Shown: positions 46,601 to 57,285 of the stretch, piece by piece
Position numbering within the stretch: position 1 is the first letter of the stretch
Layout of the letters: each line of letters starts with the position of its first letter
NCBI RefSeq assembly: GCF_000321225.1
Contig: NW_004451660.1
Location: forward strand, 358,553 to 422,552
DNA length: 64,000 nt
DNA from: Odobenus rosmarus divergens
Lineage: Eukaryota; Chordata; Mammalia; Carnivora; Odobenidae
Direction of reading: 5' to 3'
The notes under the pieces: generated by a model
Told to the model about the DNA's origin: nothing
Database searches by the model: none
Seen by the model: the letters and a program-made list of their open reading frames with translations, nothing else
Made by a program: the position numbers and the translations under genes

Positions 46601-47636
46601 TTAGAAAATATTAAAAGATGGGTTCTGACAAGTTTTCCCAGGTTTTGAATGGGCTGCAATTTACCTGTTGGCTGTTTATATAAGGTTAAGAAATCGTTGG
46701 GGGGTCAAATGTGTCCAGTAGCATGGTTTACTTTGAAGAGAGCTATTGGTATGATATGTTTCTGTAACAATGACAGATCCTCGCCTCTTTTCTGTCTACC
46801 ACTTCTTGGGACTCGATGGGGTAGGGAAGAGGGGTGCTTCACCTTACTACGAGCCTAGTGAGAGAACATCCGTAAGAGACCACCTCTATTTGGAGAGCTT
46901 AGAATGTATCCCTTGGTGATTGAGGGCCATAGGGACCAGTATCTAACTCACTCTTAAAAATTCAAGACCAATTGTCTAGGGCTGGAGTTTTACTTTTCAA
47001 TATTTGAAAAAAATAGACCCAGGTTTGTGGGACAAGGAAGGATTCATGCATTTATTGTGGTGCTGCTGTCAACCTTGGGGACAGATGCTGGGTCCATTTC
47101 AAGGAGGTTCTACCCAAGATGCCTGCCTGGAAGGTACACAGATCCCAGCTGAGGAGTGGAGTGAGATAACAAGGGTCTGATGATTTGGTTGTTAGTGATG
47201 GAGGCACTGTCCACATAAATTTAACTCTAAGTGAGAGATACCTAGAATTGAGGGTTAAGTGAGTTTCTGAAAAATCAAGAAAAATAACCCAGTAAGAATC
47301 AGAATTTGGAATCTGCTGCCTCAGAGGACACCAAAGCCAAAATAATTCTACCAGTCAAAAGAACTTTCTTTGTCCTTTCCTCTCTTCTCTTCTCCTCCAA
47401 ATCTCAGCACCTTCACCCTCTCTACCTTCTTCAGTCCTGGAAGAGACAGCAACACCCTTGACAGTTGGAGAGAGGAGGAAGAGAGCAAGATGGAGAGTTA
47501 AGGAGGAGAGCATTTGGGTCGTTTTCACTCCAGTGTAACCTTTCAGGCATAAAGCAGTCCTGAGCTGAGGAAGGAAAGCTGTTCACATTGGAGAAGATTC
47601 AGGGTTTGATTATTTAGGGGCTTAAATTGTAATTAT
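46601..47636. other. No gene; 1 kb unique
   Basis: No repeat or exon recognised. Composition is slightly GC-richer than average around 46740-46860 and 47090-47170. Confidence 0.5.
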
Positions 47637-47756
47637 CCATGTGTTATGTGTTGAATTATGTCCCCCCAGCAAAGTTGAAGTTAAAGTCCTAACCTCCAAA
47701 ACCTCAGAATGTGGCCTTAATTGGAAAGAGGGTGTTGCCCTAATTAAGATGAAGAC
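47637..47756 (+). mobile_element. MaLR LTR (MLT1/MST-type), 5' part
   Basis: TGTTATGTGTTGAATTATGT, AGTTAAAGTCCTAACCTCC, AAACCTCAGAATGTGGCCTT and AATTGGAAAGAGGGTGTTGC give the 5' part of a MaLR LTR, interrupted by the L1 that follows and continued at about 48572. Confidence 0.88.
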
Positions 47757-48012
47757 ACGAATAGATATTTTTCCAAAGAAGACAGAGATGGCCAACAGAC
47801 ACATGAAAATATGCTCAACATCACTCATCATCAGGGAAATGCAAATCAAAACCACAATGAAATATCACCTCACACCAGTCACAATGGCTAAAATCAACAA
47901 CACAAGAAACAACAAGTGTTGGCGAGGGTGTGGAAAGAAAGGCACTGTTGGTAGGAATGCAAACTGGTGCAGCCACTCTGGAAAACAGTATGAGGGTTCC
48001 TCAAAAAGTTAA
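47757..48012 (+). pseudogene. L1 ORF2 C-terminal fragment, fused in frame to LTR sequence
   Basis: An open frame at 47641-48012 (123 codons) has its first third in LTR sequence and the rest in the L1 ORF2 frame, where [18 protein letters not shown] and [13 protein letters not shown] mark the C-terminal cysteine-containing region. A deletion then removes the LLHCWW-like block and the frame runs into [11 protein letters not shown] out of register. It is a chance read-through, not a gene. Confidence 0.8.
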
Positions 48013-48570
48013 AAATTGAATTGCCATATGATCCACTCATTCCACTAGTGGATATTTGTCCCAAGAAAGTGAAAACACTAATTTGAAAAGATATATGCAT
48101 CCCTATGTTTACTGCAGCATTATTTACAATAGCCAAGATATGGAAGCAGCCCAAGTGTCCATTGATAGATGAATGGATTAAGAAGTTGTGGTACATATAC
48201 ACAAGGAAATATTAGCCATAAAAATGAATGAGATCTTGCTCTATGCAACAACTTGGATGGATATAGAAGATATAATGCCAAGTGAAGTAAATCTGTCAAA
48301 GAAAGACAAAAACCATAGGATTTTACTTCTATGTGGGATTTAAGAAACAAAACAAATGAACAAAGAAAAAAAGAGAAAAACAAAAACACATACTTTTAAA
48401 TATAAAGACCCAGCAGTTGCCAGAGGGGTGGTGGGTAGGGGCATGGGTGAAATAGGTGAAGGGCATTAGGGACACACTTATCATGATGAGCAATCAGTAA
48501 TATACAGAATTGAATCATTAAGTTGTATACTTGAAACCATATGACACTGTATGTTGATTATACTTGAATA
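47757..48570 (+). mobile_element. L1 inserted into the LTR
   Basis: Begins ACGAATAGATATTTTTCCAA and AGAAGACAGAGATGGCCAAC, runs through AAATGCAAATCAAAACCACA, GTGTCCATTGATAGATGAAT and CAGTTGCCAGAGGGGTGGTG to TTGTATACTTGAAACC and an A-rich tail. About 810 bp, 5'-truncated. It is more diverged than the copy at 23249-24038. A clean TSD is not visible. Confidence 0.88.
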
Positions 48571-48571
48571 A

Positions 48572-48912
48572 AAAAAAGACCAAAAATAAGGTTGTATTAA
48601 AGTGGGGTGGGCCCCTGATCTAAAATGATTGGTGTCCTTATAAGGTGACCATGTAAAGACACAAAGCCATAAGGAGAAAGGAGGCAGAAAAAGCAGCTAT
48701 GTAGCTACAAGTCAAGGAGTGCCAAGGATTACTGGCAACCACCAGTACTTAGCAAGAGGCAGGAAAGGATCATCCTCTGGAGCCTGCAGAGGAAACATGG
48801 CACTGCCAATACTTTGACTTTGGACTTCTAATCTCCAGAACTGTGAGCGAATACATTTTTATTCTTGTAAGCTGCCTCGTTTGTTATGGCAGCCATAGGA
48901 AACCAGTATGAG
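48572..48912 (+). mobile_element. MaLR LTR (MLT1/MST-type), 3' part
   Basis: GTGGGGTGGGCCCCTGATC, GATTGGTGTCCTTATAAGG, AGTCAAGGAGTGCCAAGGAT, TTTGGACTTCTAATCTCCAG and GTTATGGCAGCCATAGGAAA continue and finish the LTR that starts at 47637. Confidence 0.9.
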
Positions 48913-49469
48913 ACTGGTAAGCTGTGGGATCGGCGTAAAGTTTCATTCACGGGGAGCGAAGGACAAGCCATCACAATGGATTGGAAGGGGCAGTGTTAAG
49001 AAGAAATAGTTGGTTTTCTACTTGTACCCAACTAAATCTAGCTCACGAAATTAAAGCTCACAGTCAAACTGTGACTATTTCATCAGTATGTCTGAAGCAT
49101 GCAGTATATGGCTAACCCAGTCCTCATAATGTTTATTTTTTCCCTTTTTTTGCCACTTGCAACTTGTGTATTTGAAGGTGTTTGAGCTTCATTATTTGAT
49201 TCCAATCTCTTTGACTCTCCTATGTATTTTTCAGCGTCACCTTCCTAAGTAACTGATTGTCATTTTCAAGAACAGATGGCAAACAGGAGTCCCTGTAGTC
49301 CTGAGTCTTCAATGACTATAAGAAATTCAGGTTTGTTGGAGCCAAAGTACACATTAACCTAGCAGACTGGGGTGCATCTTATAGTTCCAGATAAGAACAA
49401 TCATCTCTAACAGACTGATTAAAAACAAAAAGTAATAATAACTGTAAGGGATGCAAATATCATAAGTAA
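48913..49469. other. No gene or repeat recognised
   Basis: Unique sequence; nothing to report. Confidence 0.5.
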
Positions 49470-49680
49470 AACTACCCCTTCCTGAGCATTTTCTAGAGCC
49501 AAGCTTTCAAATGCATGATCTATTTAATTCTAAAGCAATTCTGGGAGAACACACTATTATTATCCCTATTTTACAGATGATAAAACCAAGGTTTTGAAAA
49601 AATAACTCATCCAAGGTTGTTCAGCTAGTAAATGGAAGAAATAATTCCCTTCGGTCTGCTCCTAGAAAGAGAGTTCAGGT
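49470..49680 (-). mobile_element. MIR SINE, antisense
   Basis: CTGAGCATTTTCTAGAGCC, TATTATCCCTATTTTACAGA, TGATAAAACCAAGG and TTGTTCAGCTAGTAAATGG fit antisense MIR. Confidence 0.8.
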
Positions 49681-50454
49681 AAAGACCTCCTTAGGATTAT
49701 GCTGCACGCACTCTGAATGCTGGCTAAAATACCAGGACAACTGACTCAGCCGCTTTCTACTCCAGCAAGGCAGCAGATACTATGAGGCGCTCACCACTAA
49801 CCCCTTGGCATTCATTATTCTGTACACATGTAGTCCTGTCTCTCAAATGCTGGCTCTTGCAAGTGGTTGTTTAAGGGATTTGGTGGGATACTGGGGCAGT
49901 GTGGGAGTGCTTAGATTGAATTCATATGCCCCAGAAGCCCTCAATCAATGTCTGTGAGTCAGTGTGCCAAAACCCCAACACCCTCCCTCCTTGGACACTC
50001 TATTACAATGTCTCCCAGAGTTCCCCAATGGGGTTAAGGTCCAGTTTCCCTAGTGGTAATTTGGTTGACAATGCACCCTCTACTAGATGCCTTCCCGCCC
50101 TGTCTAATGTCCCCCACACTTATTATTTCCTGGTATCCCCTCCCAAATTATCTTCTTGTTCTTGAATCCTTGTCTCAGGATCTAGGGTCTGATTCTGGGG
50201 GAACCAAAGCCAAAACTCAATTAATGCACTGAATTTGTTAGAATTCTGGACACCAGTTAATCTACACAATTTTATTACAATTAAAATTGTTTCAGACTTT
50301 TAATGACAGATACTAAGTATTCTTAAGTAATAGTTTGCCTAGTTTTCTCATAAAGTTGCTATGCTATGGTACGCTCTGCCTGAATTCAACAAAACACCTA
50401 AGGTAGTGGCAATAAATATGTTCCGTTTACTGGATACAGATTTTAAGCAAGAAT
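49681..50454. other. No gene or repeat recognised
   Basis: 49920-50180 is pyrimidine-rich on the plus strand and open for 79 codons (49926-50165), without motif or splice context. Confidence 0.45.
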
Positions 50455-50532
50455 TAGGTAACAATAGTGATGGTATTATCAATTGCCATTTACTGGGAAC
50501 GTAGTATGTGCAGCTGGGCCCTGTGCTAAGAT
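50455..50532 (-). mobile_element. MIR, target of the SINE stack
   Basis: GTGATGGTATTATCAATTGC, CATTTACTGGGAACGTAG and CTGTGCTAAGAT fit the antisense MIR 3' end. The same MIR continues past the SINEs at 51158-51180 with TGTGCTAAGATGTTTAAACG. Confidence 0.65.
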
Positions 50533-50938
50533 TTTTTTTTTAAAAGATTTATTTCTTGGGCGCCTGGGTGGCTCAGTTGGTTAGGCGACTGCCTTCAGCT
50601 CAGGTCATGATCCCGGAGTCCTAGGATCGAGTCCCGCATTGGGCTCCCTGCTCAGCGGAGTCTGCTTCTCCCTCTGACCTTCCCCCCTCTCCTGCTCTCT
50701 CTCTCTCATTGTCTCTCACAAATAAATAAATAAAATCTTAAAAAAAAAAAAGATTTCTTTCTTTATTAAAGAGAGTGCGTGTGTGAGCAGGAGGAGGGCC
50801 AGAGGGAGAGAGACAGAGAAGTAGACTCCCCGCTGAGCATGGAGCCCAACATGGGGCTCGATCCCAGAACCCTGAGATCATGACCTGAGCTGAAATCAAC
50901 AGTTGGATGCCTAACATACTGAGCCACCCAGGCACTCC
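50533..50938 (-). mobile_element. SINEC copy A, older form, split by copy B
   Basis: Its poly(T) end is at 50533-50557; the body resumes at 50764 (GAGAGTGCGTGTGTGAGCAG, GGAGCCCAACATGGGGCTCG, AAATCAACAGTTGGATGCC) and ends GCCACCCAGGCACTCC. The target TGTGCTAAGAT lies at 50522-50532 and again at 50939-50949. Copy B is inserted in its tail. Confidence 0.93.
50558..50747 (+). mobile_element. SINEC copy B, younger form, nested in A
   Basis: GGGCGCCTGGGTGGCTCAG, GGCGACTGCCTTCAGCTCAG, GATCCCGGAGTCCTAGGATC, CTCTCATTGTCTCTCACAAA and AATAAAATCTT. TSD AAAAGATTTATTTCTT (50542-50557) versus AAAAGATTTCTTTCTT (50748-50763), one mismatch. Confidence 0.95.
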
Positions 50939-50954
50939 TGTGCTAAGATGTTTA

Positions 50955-51157
50955 TTTATTTATTTTTTAAAAAGATTTTATTTATTTATTTGAGAGAGAG
51001 AGAATGAGAGATAGAGAGCACGAGAGGGAAGAGGGTCAGAGGGAGAAGCAGACTCCCCGCTGAGCAGGGAGCCCGATGTGGGACTAGATCCCGGGACTCC
51101 AGGATCATGACCTGAGCCGAAGGCAGTTGCTTAACCAACTGAGCCACCCAGGCGCCC
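50955..51157 (-). mobile_element. SINEC copy C, younger form, at A's target site
   Basis: TTTTTTAAAAAGATTTTATT, GAGAGAATGAGAGATAGAGA, GACTCCCCGCTGAGCAGGGA, GGCAGTTGCTTAACCAACTG, CCACCCAGGCGCCC. The 16-bp TSD TGTGCTAAGATGTTTA is identical at 50939-50954 and 51158-51173, and its left copy is also A's right-hand TSD. Confidence 0.96.
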
Positions 51158-51351
51158 TGTGCTAAGATGTTTAAACGCAGTTCAGTTTTTATTTGTTTGG
51201 TTTTTGTTATATTAATTTCAAATTTTAAAGTAATTTCAAGATTACAGAAAAGGTATAAGAATGGTAATTCAAAGAACAACTTAACCAGGACTCACCAATT
51301 TTTAACATTTTGCCGCATTTGACTTGCCATTCTTTCTCCCTTTTCTTTCTC

Positions 51352-51355
<4 letters not shown>

Positions 51356-51384
<29 letters not shown>
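51356..51384. repeat. (CA)n microsatellite
   Basis: About 14 uninterrupted CA units followed by ATGCACGTATGCACAC. Likely length-variable. Confidence 0.95.
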
Positions 51385-51387
<3 letters not shown>

Positions 51388-51729
51388 CACGTATGCACAC
51401 ATATTTTTTTCTGAACCACTTGAGAGTAGGTTGTATATATTATGTTCCTTTACTCCTTATACTTCAGCATGTATTACCTGAGAACAGAATATTCTCTTAT
51501 ATAACCACAATACAGTGATCAAAATCAGGAAATCTCATAATGATATAATACTTTAATCTGTACTTCATATTCTAATTGTGTTGCTTGTTCAAATAGTGTT
51601 CTTTCTAATAATATCTTTTTTCCATTACAGGACTCAGTCTAGAATTATGCACTGCCTTGAGTTGTCATATCTCTTTAGTCTTTCTTAATCTGGGATAATT
51701 TTTCATTGTTCCTTGGTGTTTCATGACCT

Positions 51730-51929
51730 TTATTTATGTATTTATTTATTTAGAGATTGAGCATGAGAGTGGTGGGGGGGGGCAAAAGGAGAGGGAAAGA
51801 GAGAATCTTAAGCAGGCTCCATGCCCAGCATGGAGGCTGACATGGGGCTCGATCTCACGGCCCTGAGATCATGACCTGAGCTGAAATTAAGAGTCAGATG
51901 CTTAATCCACTGAGCCATGCAGGCGCCCC
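51730..51929 (-). mobile_element. SINEC, older form, antisense
   Basis: TTTATTTATGTATTTATTTA, a G9 run, CCATGCCCAGCATGGAGGCT, AAGAGTCAGATGCTTAATCC, TGAGCCATGCAGGCGCCCC. I could not define a convincing TSD. Confidence 0.92.
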
Positions 51930-52134
51930 TACCACAAAAAACTATAGACCAATTACATTATAAAATGCACCTCAATTTGGGTTTGTGTGACATTTTCTTA
52001 TGATGAAATTCAGGTTAGGTAGCTTGGATGGGAATGATATGTAAGTGGTGTAATACCCTTTTACGCAGTGTTGTAACTGTTTGAGGGCATTGCATCTGGA
52101 AGCAGTATGTATGACCCTTTTTGGTGATATTAAT

Positions 52135-52574
52135 CATGGTAGGCCCAATTCTAAGACCGCCAAGATTTCCAACCCTAATGCATATACCCTGTACAATCCC
52201 CTCTCTATGAGTAGGGGTGAAACTGCGGATTTCACTCCTGTGATTGAGTTATGTTAAATGACAAAGATGAAGGGGTTCTGCAGACATAAATAAGGTAGCA
52301 AATCAGTTGACTTTGAGTTAATCAAAAGGGAGAGTATCATGAGCGGGACTTGACCTAAGCAGGTGAACACTTCAAAGGGCCTAGAGTCTTTCTGAGGTCA
52401 GAAATTCCAAGTGTGAGAGGGCTTATGGAGGGGGTCATGTGGTGAGGAACTGAGAGACAATCCAGTTATCCTGTGCCCACATGTTTGAACTACAGAAACA
52501 GATAATAAACAGGTGTTGGTTTAAAGCTGTTATATTTGTGCCAGTTTGTTACACAGTAATAGAAAACTAATGTG
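52135..52574 (+). mobile_element. MaLR LTR (MLT1/MST-type) in old L1
   Basis: TGGTAGGCCCAATTCTAAG, ATTGAGTTATGTTAAATGAC, AGTTGACTTTGAGTTAATCA, GAGGGCTTATGGAGGGGGTC and TTTGTTACACAGTAATAGAA. A 5-bp TTAAT at 52130-52134 and 52575-52579 is a plausible target duplication, and removing the LTR restores L1-like sequence across the site. Confidence 0.88.
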
Positions 52575-54780
52575 TTAATTTTGAATATGGGGATTTAGCG
52601 ACATCTAGTTTCTTATTTCCTTTACTTTTTTACAAAAAGGTAGCATACCAGAGAGTTTGTCTTTCACTTAGAAATGACTTATATAAGTTTACTGATATAT
52701 TCTCATTATGTTATAGTTGTCTATTACTTTATTATGTGCATGCATTATAGTTTATTCAATTATTATTCTAGGTTTGGCAATTTAGGTAGATTCCAGTATT
52801 TTGCAGCTACAAATAATGCTGCAATGAAGAACTCTGTGCATATTATATTTGCTTTGTGGAAGGCATATCTTCAGGCCAATTCCTAGAAACGAGATTGCTA
52901 GGGGAAAGTGTAATAGCGAATGTACTTTTATTAGATAATGCCAACTTTCCCTCTGCTTTTGTGGATTATTTCACAATTTCAACAACAACGTATGAGAGTG
53001 ACTGTTTCTCTACAGCTTCCTTAACAGACTATATTGTTAAGCTTTTGGATTTTTGCCAGTCTGATGGGTGAGAACAGTACCTTAGGGTAATTTTATGTTT
53101 CTCTTACTGTTAACGAAAGCAATCATCTTTTCATATAATTAAGGATCAGTTTTATATTTTCGGTAAATTGCTTATGTTTTTGCCCTCTTTTATTTTTTTG
53201 AGTTTTTTTTAAAGATTTTTATTTATTTACTTGAGAGAGAGAGAGAGAGAGCACAAGCAAGGGGAGAGAGGCAGAGGGACAAGCAGACTTCCCGCTTAGC
53301 TAGGAGCCTGACTCGGGGTTCAATTCCAGGACCCCGAGATCATGACCTGAGCTGAAGGCAGATGCTTAACTGACTGAGCCACACAGGTGCCCCATGTTTT
53401 TGCCCACTTTTAAATAGGACTTTTCTTTCCCACTCAATATTTAGAAGTTTTTTTGTATATTAGGAATATTAAACCTCTACCTATGATATATGTCACTATT
53501 TTTGCCCCAATTTTCATTTGGTTTTTTTATTTTTCCTTGTCAAAGTTTTAATGTGTGTATGTGTAGTCAAATTTATTATTTTTTTATTTGTGGTATCTGA
53601 ATTTTGAGTCATAGTTAGAAAGTCCTTTCCTATGCCCATGTTACAAAGGAATTCACCAGTATTTTCTTTCACTACTTGTATAGTTTTATTTTGTACATTT
53701 ATTTTTATGATTCATTTAGGGTTTATTCTTAGGTATGAACTGAGGAGGAGATCTGATTTCCTCTTTTTACCAACACTATTTACTATAAAAGTCACCTTTG
53801 CCTCAGTGATTTGAGATGCTACCTTCATTATGTATTACAATTTTATCTGTACTTGGGTCTATTTCTGAACTTTCGATTTTATTTCATTGGTCTGTCTATT
53901 CAATGCCTTTGACACTCTGTTAATTATTGAGGCATTTTAGTATGTTTTAACATCTTGTAGGGCTAATGACTCTCATAGCTTTTCCGTCTCAGTGTTTTCC
54001 CAGATATTTTGCACAGATCATAAAGATATTCTTTATCTTAGTCTAAAAAAATAAATAAAAAAATAAACCTTTCAATTTGTCTAGCTCCATATAACAAAGT
54101 GTGTTGGTATTTTTAGTGTGATCACATTACATTTATAAATTAATTTAGGAAGACTTGACATGTTAATGATGTTGAGATGCCTTATCAAAGAGCAAGGCAT
54201 GTCCTTTTGTTCGAGTGTACTTGTTAGTGTCTTTCAGAAAGGTTTTATAGCTTTTTCTTACAGGTTTTACACATTTCTATTACGTTTATTCCACTTTTAT
54301 CTTTCATGATGCTTTTGTCATAAGATTTTCAAACTCATTCTAACACATTCCCAACTCTTCTTATTGGTTATTTTTTGCATATGATGGCTATCAATGTTTG
54401 CTTGTCAGTTTTATATATTGCCAACTTGAATTATTTTACTGACTGAGATAGGAATACCACTTATTCTCAAGGGTTTTCCAGGTATACTACCGTATCATCT
54501 GCAAAGAGAGGGAATTTTACTTTTCCTTTTCTAAATCTGATGCCTCTAATTGATTTATCTTGTCTAATCTCATTCCTGTCTTGTTCCCAACTTTGTCATC
54601 TATGAAGTCAGTATAAATTTTTTTCTTAGATGTATTAATATGGTGAATTATATCAATAGGTTTTCTAATGTTAACCCTCTACTTGCAAACCCACTGGTCA
54701 CAGTGAACTATTTTCATTATGTGGTATTGGATTCTATTCAATTCTGATTTCTTTTGGATTATTTCTAAATGCAATATATT
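52575..54780 (-). mobile_element. Old L1 (L1M-type) ORF2, antisense
   Basis: Antisense ORF2: GCAGCTACAAATAATGCTGC, GATTGCTAGGGGAAAGTG, CAGTCTGATGGGTGAGAAC, TTTCATTGGTCTGTCTATTC, TATCATCTGCAAAGAGAGGG, AAACCCACTGGTCACAGTG. It extends from the C-terminal region (left) into the reverse-transcriptase region (right) and is interrupted by a SINE at 53193. No frame survives; the plus-strand frames at 52674-53071 and 53632-53814 are antisense shadows. Confidence 0.82.
53193..53393 (-). mobile_element. SINEC, antisense, 19-bp TSD
   Basis: TTTTTTAAAGATTTTTATTT, (AG)n tract, GACTTCCCGCTTAGCTAGGA, GGCAGATGCTTAACTGACTG, CCACACAGGTGCCCC. TSD ATGTTTTTGCCCTCTTTTA (53174-53192) versus ATGTTTTTGCCCACTTTTA (53394-53412), one mismatch. 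Confidence 0.96.
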
Positions 54781-56960
54781 TTAAACCCTCAATGATATGA
54801 TGAAAACATGCCGAGGGAAAGTCCAATGAGCTCATAAACAATGAGGAAAATATATAGAATAACTAATTCAATTTTACTAAATCCTTGTCAGTGGTCCCAT
54901 TTCCATCATTTTTTTTTTCTTTCACCTTGTTCTGGGAAGAGTCATTTAATATTTCTCTCATTCATCAGATTCCTTTACATCTAGCACTTCTTTTATATCC
55001 ATGTATTATACACTGACACCCTCAATTCCCTTCCCTGCTCAGATTGCACACTTCCACACATCTCTGCTGAAGATGGTGTTGAGCTAGCCACATGATGGCA
55101 TGGTGCCTTCACTCCCCTTCAACCCTGCCAGTGAAAACTGGCCAGGCTCAGCCAAGGGGTCAAGGCTTTCTGTCTGGGCTAATGGTAAAATAACCTACCA
55201 GCCAACTGTGCAAACAGATCCTTATTTTAACTATTCCACACCATCTCCCTTGCTTACATCTTTCCCCTGCTCCAAGCCTCCTGATGGAGTTTCCCGTTCC
55301 ACCATAATGCGCCAAGTTACTCAAACATGTACAGTAGCAGGTGACTTTGAATGCACCAGTATTTAGTTGAGCAGTCTCCTGGGGCTTGGAGCTTGGGAGT
55401 GCAGTGATTTCTGGATCCTACAAGGCAAAAAGCTTATCAATCTTCTCTAGTGAGCTACCATGTCCTTGCAATATGTTTTAAAGATTGAATACATGGCTGA
55501 CCATGACATGGCACTCTGCCTCTAGTTCCCATGGCTCTTTGGACAGAATCTGCCTTCCCCAGAACTTCTGGGGATTTCTGATGAAAGCTCTCTACCCATC
55601 ACCTTCTTTGGGAATACAAACAATAATGCCATTTGAAATTTTTGAATTTTCAGATCTTTAGCTCAGCATTCTCAATAGTCTCAATGGTTGAAAAGTCCTC
55701 ATTCCTCTAAGAACTGCTTTGAACTTTAGAAATAAAATTCGTTGAGAATCAGATTCAGTAAGAGAGTAAGTGGTGTATTGGGCAATACAAATTTTGGCCA
55801 AAAATGAGCTTTTAACCATAAAGAAATGAGTCTTTATTTTCTGGTTCATAAATTGGCTTGTGAAAGCATTTCTAAAAGGAGACTTGTAGTGTTATTTGGG
55901 CTAATGAATTAATGGAATAAGGAGTGGCTTCTTTGACAGAACCCTACTGATTTGGATGCATACACTCTGCTTGATCCACTTATTTAAAAAATCTAAAAGC
56001 AATAATGTTATTTGTCAATCTACAGTAGCGGCCAAAAGCGAAACACTGCTGATATTATTCCTCCCAGACCTTAATGTTTCTGGGCTTATGCTGGCAGCTT
56101 TATAAATGCACACAAAGCTAGCTCCAATGGCAATGATACTCATTACAGAAAATACACAAACCGAAAAGCAGAAATCTGCATTTAACGGCCACCTTAAAAG
56201 CTACATTAATATCTTCTCATTCAGTATTAAACTGCTTCTTTACAGAACTCTGGTATAATGAATTAGGGATTAAAGTCATGATTATGATGACTTTAAATAG
56301 GATAAAAATTTTAATATATATTTTTAAAGTCTGAAGATACTATAGCTGTCAACAGTATGTGAAATTCCGTTTGCTCATGTACCCTTCTTTTCATTTTTCT
56401 TTTATACCCTGTAGAAAAATGACACTTAATTAACAACCTAGTCCAAGAGAAGTGTTTCTAGTGATAATAAACAAAAGCTATTGTCAAAGAATCTAAAATT
56501 TACCATGACCAGAAAAAAGAATTACGGAGACAAATTACAGGGAAATCTTACAATTAAAATACCTAGGCTGACATACAGATGTATGTGAAATTGTATATTA
56601 TATATAATTTAAATCAAAGATAAAAATCCATAGTATATATATCTCTGGAAATTTAATAAATGTGTGCATGTGTCTCTGTGTGTGTATGTGTATCTTGTTA
56701 TGTAATAAAGAGTTCTTATAAAATAATGAGTTCCCACTTACTGCATGGCTTGATTAGCTCATGTAAATGTGACTCAGGAAATGTTTTAAGAAGATTCATA
56801 AGAGCAGACACTTTCAGAATGCAAAACTGAAACGTAATTAAATTACAAAGCACGTATCTAAAGCATTGTCCTGCAACATATATTTGGAAACATTCAGAAA
56901 ACCATACATCTTAATGACAACTTCCTCATCACAGTAAACTACAAGGTATTATTCTATTCA
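54781..56960. other. No gene; 2.2 kb repeat-poor
   Basis: 55070-55370 is GC-richer and open for 88 codons (55100-55366) with no motif. 55990-56290 has balanced composition and looks little decayed. A TG-rich tract lies at about 56660-56690. No repeat family recognised. Confidence 0.45.
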
Positions 56961-56973
56961 GAAAGAAGGGGAT

Positions 56974-57272
56974 CATACTGATATGAGGTATTTGAGAAAC
57001 AAGACAGAGGATCATAGGGGAAGGGAGGGAAAAATGAAACAACATGAAATCAGAGAGGGAGACAAACCATAAGAAACTTTTAATCTCAGGAAACAAACTG
57101 AGGGTTGCTGGAGTGGTGGGGGGCGGGAGGGATGGGGCGGCTGGGTGAAGGACATCGGGGAGGGTATGTGCTCTGGTGAGCGCTGTGAATTGTGTAAGAC
57201 TGATGAATCACAGATCTGTACCTCTGAAACAAATAATACATTATATGTAATTAAAAAATTTTTTAAAAAAAA
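56974..57272 (+). mobile_element. L1 3' end (carnivore family)
   Basis: GAGGGAGACAAACCATAAGA, CAGGAAACAAACTGAGGGTT, GAAGGACATCGGGGAGGGTA, GCTCTGGTGAGCGCTGTGAA, CTGTACCTCTGAAACAAATA and an A-rich tail: about 300 bp in sense. TSD GAAAGAAGGGGAT (56961-56973) versus GAAAGAAGGAGAT (57273-57285), one mismatch. Confidence 0.93.
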
Positions 57273-57285
57273 GAAAGAAGGAGAT

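Larger units (their letters stand above)
51181..52129 (-). mobile_element. Old L1 (L1M-type) 3' UTR, antisense
   Basis: GATTACAGAAAAGGTATAAG, GATCAAAATCAGGAAATCTC, CAGGACTCAGTCTAGAATTA, CCTCAATTTGGGTTTGTGTG and TGATGAAATTCAGGTTAGG match the antisense 3' UTR of an old L1. It carries a (CA)n tract and one SINE, and is cut at 52130 by a MaLR LTR, beyond which ORF2 continues. Confidence 0.75.

Noticed and set aside
50738..51279. Clustered similar 180-200 bp units, considered as a satellite or CRISPR-like array
   Set aside because: They are individual SINEs in both orientations with their own TSDs; there are no regular short repeats and spacers.
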